From Chryseobacterium gleum (GTDB lineage: Bacteria > Bacteroidota > Bacteroidia > Flavobacteriales_D > Crocinitomicaceae): 9,814 nucleotides of DNA. The stretch is from positions 1 through 9,814 of the forward strand of contig CALPSU020000074.1 of assembly GCA_943326315.2 (NCBI GenBank), written 5' to 3'. Below are positions 7,790 through 9,814 of this stretch, in pieces. Each line of letters opens with the position of its first letter. Positions within the stretch are counted from its first letter, which is position 1. The notes under the pieces are model-generated. The model saw only the letters and a list, made by a program, of their open reading frames with translations. It had not been told where the DNA came from and ran no database searches. The position numbers were made by a program, and so were the translations under genes.

Positions 7790-8272
7790 TTATTTAATTT
7801 GGTGTATTTCTAAAAAATCTTCAAATGTATTTTTATTTTCTTTCCAATTATCACCAGAAGCTGAGAATAACAATACTGCATTTTTTTTCTTAAATGATTT
7901 TAATAAAATGAACGCGTCATTTATCGAATTTACACCTGCAATGTTTTTAATGTTCGATAATTCTTCGGATGGTAAAGTAAAACGTGGCTCATCAAAAGAA
8001 ATTAACGTGTTAATTTGTAAACAAACCGATGGATCTTCGTTGATAGTTGAAAAAATATCTAAAATGTTTCCTATCCAAACTACTGGAAAGGGGAATGCAT
8101 GAAGAGTATTCGAAAGAATATTTATGTTTGGTTGATACCATGAAAAAACATCCATCCCCCATAGTTTTCCATGCGGTCGAAGTGTTGCTTCTTTCGCATT
8201 ATTTAATCCTTCTTGTCTTGCAGCCAATAAACGATTCTCTTCGCTTACTTTCACATTTAATTTATTTTCCAT
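7790..8272 (-). CDS. uncharacterised protein; probable degenerate paralogue of the MurD C-terminal domain
   Basis: A 160-residue soluble protein with no signal peptide or membrane helix, 15 bases after murD and directly abutting ftsW. Aligned by eye, residues 28-160 follow residues 310-447 of the neighbouring MurD with few gaps. E28, L31, K36 and G39 match E310, L313, K318 and G321. NIN (49-51) matches NIN (332-334). Then L57, P63 and VWI (65-67) match L340, P346 and VWI (348-350) without a gap. SINDAFILL...VLL (116-135) matches SAMEAVAYG...VLL. MurD's EHR, DSKATN and the Lys of its GGVDKG loop are lost (EAT, SWYQPN, GNILDI), SPACASFD is altered to FSASGDNW, and the UDP-binding and P-loop domains are absent. 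It therefore cannot be a working ligase. A binding or regulatory role in precursor synthesis, or a scaffold role, is possible but unproven. That it is a real gene is supported by tight spacing and an intact frame; the homology is my reading and needs a profile search. Confidence 0.7.
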   Translation of the reverse strand: MENKLNVKVSEENRLLAARQEGLNNAKEATLRPHGKLWGMDVFSWYQPNINILSNTLHAFPFPVVWIGNILDIFSTINEDPSVCLQINTLISFDEPRFTLPSEELSNIKNIAGVNSINDAFILLKSFKKKNAVLLFSASGDNWKENKNTFEDFLEIHQIK

Positions 8273-8287
8273 TTTACTGAATTTAAA

Positions 8288-9631
8288 TTACAATCTTCTT
8301 ACAGCTTCTTTGAACATATCCCCTCTTTGCTCATAATTTTCGAATAAATCGAAACTTGCGCATGCTGGTGAAAGTAATACTGTTTCATCTTTTGAAGCTA
8401 ATCGATAACCATAGGCAACTGCTTCCATAGCAGATTTTGCCTCCACAATTGTTTCGACTACACCTGAGAAAGTATCAATTATTTTTTGATTATCAAGACC
8501 CAAACAAATGATTGCTTTTACTTTTCCTTTAACCAACTCCAATAATTCAGAATAATCATTCCCTTTGTCTACACCACCTACAATCCAAACAGTAGGTTTA
8601 TCCATTGTTTCCAATGCAAACCAAGTTGAATTAATATTTGTAGCTTTTGAATCGTTTATAAATTCGATTCCATGTACTTTAGCTACAAATTCTAAACGGT
8701 GTTCAACGTTTACGAAATCTGTTAAACTTTCTCTTACTACAGCACTTCTAATGTCTAAAACTCTCGCAGCGATTGCAGACGCCATTGAATTTTGAGAATT
8801 GTGCTTTCCTTTTAATGCTAGATCGTGTATTGACATAATTATTTTTTCGTTTATATTTATTGTTATTTGTTCCTCGTTTGTGTAAGCTCCATTTGGCATA
8901 TCTTCTATCAATGAGAATGGTGCTTGTTTAGCTTTTATTTCTCTTTTTGAAATTTCCGCCTGAATGATTTTATCATCGTAATTATAGATGAACCAATCGT
9001 TCTCTGTTTGATTTTGTAGTACTCTGAATTTAGAATCTACATAGTTTTGCATTTCATAATTGTATCGATCTAAATGATCTGGAGTAATATTTAAAATCAT
9101 TGAGATATCTGCTCTGAATTCAAACATATCATCTAACTGAAAAGAACTTAATTCTAAAACATACCATTCGAAATCTTCTGTAGCTATTTGTTTTGCAAAA
9201 CTTTTTCCAACGTTTCCTGCCAATCCAACATTAACTCCTGCTTTTCTAAGGATGTGGTAAGTCAACATTGTTGTTGTGGTTTTACCATTGCTTCCAGTGA
9301 TACAAATTGTTTTTGCTTTTGAATAATATCCTCCGAATTCAATTTCTGAAATGACTTTAGTTCCTTTCTCTTTCAGTTTTTTAATGATTGGAGCTTTATC
9401 AGGAATTCCTGGTGACTTTATAACCAAATCTGAATTTAAAATAACAGATTCTGTATGTTTTCCTTCTTCCCACTTCAATCCATTTGCATCTAACTCATCT
9501 TTGAATTCTTGCTTGATACTTCCGAAATCTGAAACAAAAACATCCCAACCTTGCTTTTTAGCAAGGATAGCAGCTCCGACTCCACTTTCGCCAGCTCCTA
9601 AGATTGAAATATGTTTTTTTTCTTTTTTCAT
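8288..9631 (-). CDS. murD: UDP-N-acetylmuramoyl-L-alanine--D-glutamate ligase MurD
   Basis: Cytoplasmic ATP-dependent Mur ligase adding D-glutamate to UDP-MurNAc-L-Ala. All three domains are present in 447 residues. The N-terminal UDP-binding domain has GAGESGVGAA (12-21) and the KSPGIP loop (72-77). The central ATPase domain has the P-loop GSNGKTTTT (113-121), ELSSFQL (160-166) and NITPDHLDRY (181-190). The C-terminal domain has EHRLE (310-314), NDSKATN (326-332), VGGVDKG (351-357) and SPACASFDLFENYEQRGD (421-438), which with the SSFQL segment identifies MurD among the Mur ligases. The protein is complete and has its expected catalytic residues. The ATG at 9629-9631 is preceded by five A residues, and the lysine-rich start (MKKEKKH) contains a run of eight A. 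Upstream, 59 bases separate it from mraY and contain repeat copy C. Downstream, the apparent partial paralogue of its own last domain begins after 15 bases, in the same frame. Confidence 0.98.
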   Translation of the reverse strand: MKKEKKHISILGAGESGVGAAILAKKQGWDVFVSDFGSIKQEFKDELDANGLKWEEGKHTESVILNSDLVIKSPGIPDKAPIIKKLKEKGTKVISEIEFGGYYSKAKTICITGSNGKTTTTMLTYHILRKAGVNVGLAGNVGKSFAKQIATEDFEWYVLELSSFQLDDMFEFRADISMILNITPDHLDRYNYEMQNYVDSKFRVLQNQTENDWFIYNYDDKIIQAEISKREIKAKQAPFSLIEDMPNGAYTNEEQITININEKIIMSIHDLALKGKHNSQNSMASAIAARVLDIRSAVVRESLTDFVNVEHRLEFVAKVHGIEFINDSKATNINSTWFALETMDKPTVWIVGGVDKGNDYSELLELVKGKVKAIICLGLDNQKIIDTFSGVVETIVEAKSAMEAVAYGYRLASKDETVLLSPACASFDLFENYEQRGDMFKEAVRRL

Positions 9632-9650
9632 TTTTTAATAATCTTTATTA

Positions 9651-9686
9651 TCCTCCCACTCGACCCCCCCTCCAAAGGGGGAAGAA
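9651..9686. repeat. GC-rich interspersed repeat, copy C (36 bases)
   Basis: On the plus strand it starts TCCTCCCACTCGACCCCCCC and ends TCCAAAGGGGGAAGAA. The internal palindrome CCCCCTCCAAAGGGGG (9666-9681, arms of six, loop CCAA) is identical to that in copy B, and its reverse complement has the same length as copy A. It fills most of the 59-base mraY/murD gap and begins four bases after the mraY stop on the transcribed strand. Unlike the murG/murC gap there is no facing partner, so only the small internal hairpin can form. A run of seven C may be prone to length variation. Confidence 0.88.
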
Positions 9687-9690
9687 GAAA

Positions 9691-9814
9691 TTATCTCAAT
9701 TTCAATGTGACGATTGTAACAACCGCTAACAACACGGCTACAATCCAAAATCTTGAAACAATTTTCGCTTCATGCAATCCTTTTTTCTGATAATGATGGT
9801 GCAGCGGTGCCATT
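9691..9814 (-). CDS. mraY: phospho-N-acetylmuramoyl-pentapeptide-transferase MraY, C-terminal fragment
   Basis: The last 40 codons, stop codon and one further base of a gene that continues beyond the right edge. The visible peptide begins MAPLHHHYQKKGLHEAKIVS, which contains the conserved HHH...G.HE cluster of the cytoplasmic active-site region of MraY. It then runs into RFWIVAVLLAVVTIVTLKLR, the final membrane helix and short basic tail. MraY is the polytopic enzyme that transfers phospho-MurNAc-pentapeptide from UDP to undecaprenyl phosphate, forming lipid I. The Met at the edge of the window is internal, not the start. Position directly upstream of murD fits the usual Bacteroidota order (murE, mraY, murD, ftsW). 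The identification is secure despite the truncation, because this tail is highly conserved. Confidence 0.95.
   Translation of the reverse strand, partial: MAPLHHHYQKKGLHEAKIVSRFWIVAVLLAVVTIVTLKLR

Noticed and set aside
7653..8102. 149-codon open frame on the plus strand, antisense to the unnamed gene and ftsW
   Set aside because: Its product resembles no family I recognise, it is fully antisense to genes with a convincing operon context, and long antisense frames are common in AT-rich coding DNA. I treat it as a shadow.
1..9814. A novel defence, secretion or mobile system
   Set aside because: Apart from the MurD-like gene and the small repeats, all genes are standard dcw members. There are no transposases, phage genes, CRISPR arrays, toxins or RNA genes visible.

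Overview
This window is a stretch of the division and cell wall (dcw) cluster of a Bacteroidota bacterium, most likely order Flavobacteriales. The evidence is the gene order, the AT-rich DNA (by eye about two thirds A+T), A-rich rather than Shine-Dalgarno leaders, the sequence of the MraY C-terminus, and the FtsZ tail ending in NNSFLHDNVD. I cannot fix the family or genus from the sequence alone.

Every gene lies on the minus strand, so transcription runs from right to left. In that order the window holds: the last 40 codons of mraY (9691-9814); murD (8288-9631); a 160-residue gene with no standard dcw name (7790-8272); ftsW (6578-7789, GTG start); murG (5491-6588); murC (3995-5386); ftsQ (3188-3985); ftsA (1897-3186); ftsZ (211-1869); and the first 33 codons of a GatB/YqeY-domain gene (1-101). 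Most junctions are tight or overlapping: TAA directly followed by GTG at the unnamed gene/ftsW junction, an 11-base overlap at ftsW/murG, 9 bases at murC/ftsQ and 1 base at ftsQ/ftsA. This fits one long operon. No ddl or murB lies between murC and ftsQ. No RNA gene, CRISPR array, insertion sequence or convincing rho-independent terminator was seen, and no gene-free stretch exceeds 110 bases.

The gene products act together. MraY makes lipid I, MurG makes lipid II, and MurC and MurD add L-Ala and D-Glu to the UDP-MurNAc peptide. FtsW polymerises lipid II at the septum. FtsQ links the cytoplasmic and periplasmic parts of the divisome, and FtsA tethers the FtsZ ring to the membrane.

Two things go beyond an ordinary dcw cluster. 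First, the unnamed gene between murD and ftsW aligns by eye, over nearly its full length, with the C-terminal domain of the MurD encoded just upstream, but it lacks the ATPase domain and the conserved DSKATN and EHR residues. It looks like a divergent, catalytically dead MurD-domain-3 paralogue, and it lies in the same reading frame as both murD and ftsW. Second, the only two sizeable gaps inside the operon (murG/murC and mraY/murD) hold copies of one GC-rich 33-36 base repeat. One gap has an inverted pair able to form a long hairpin just before murC; the other has a single copy.
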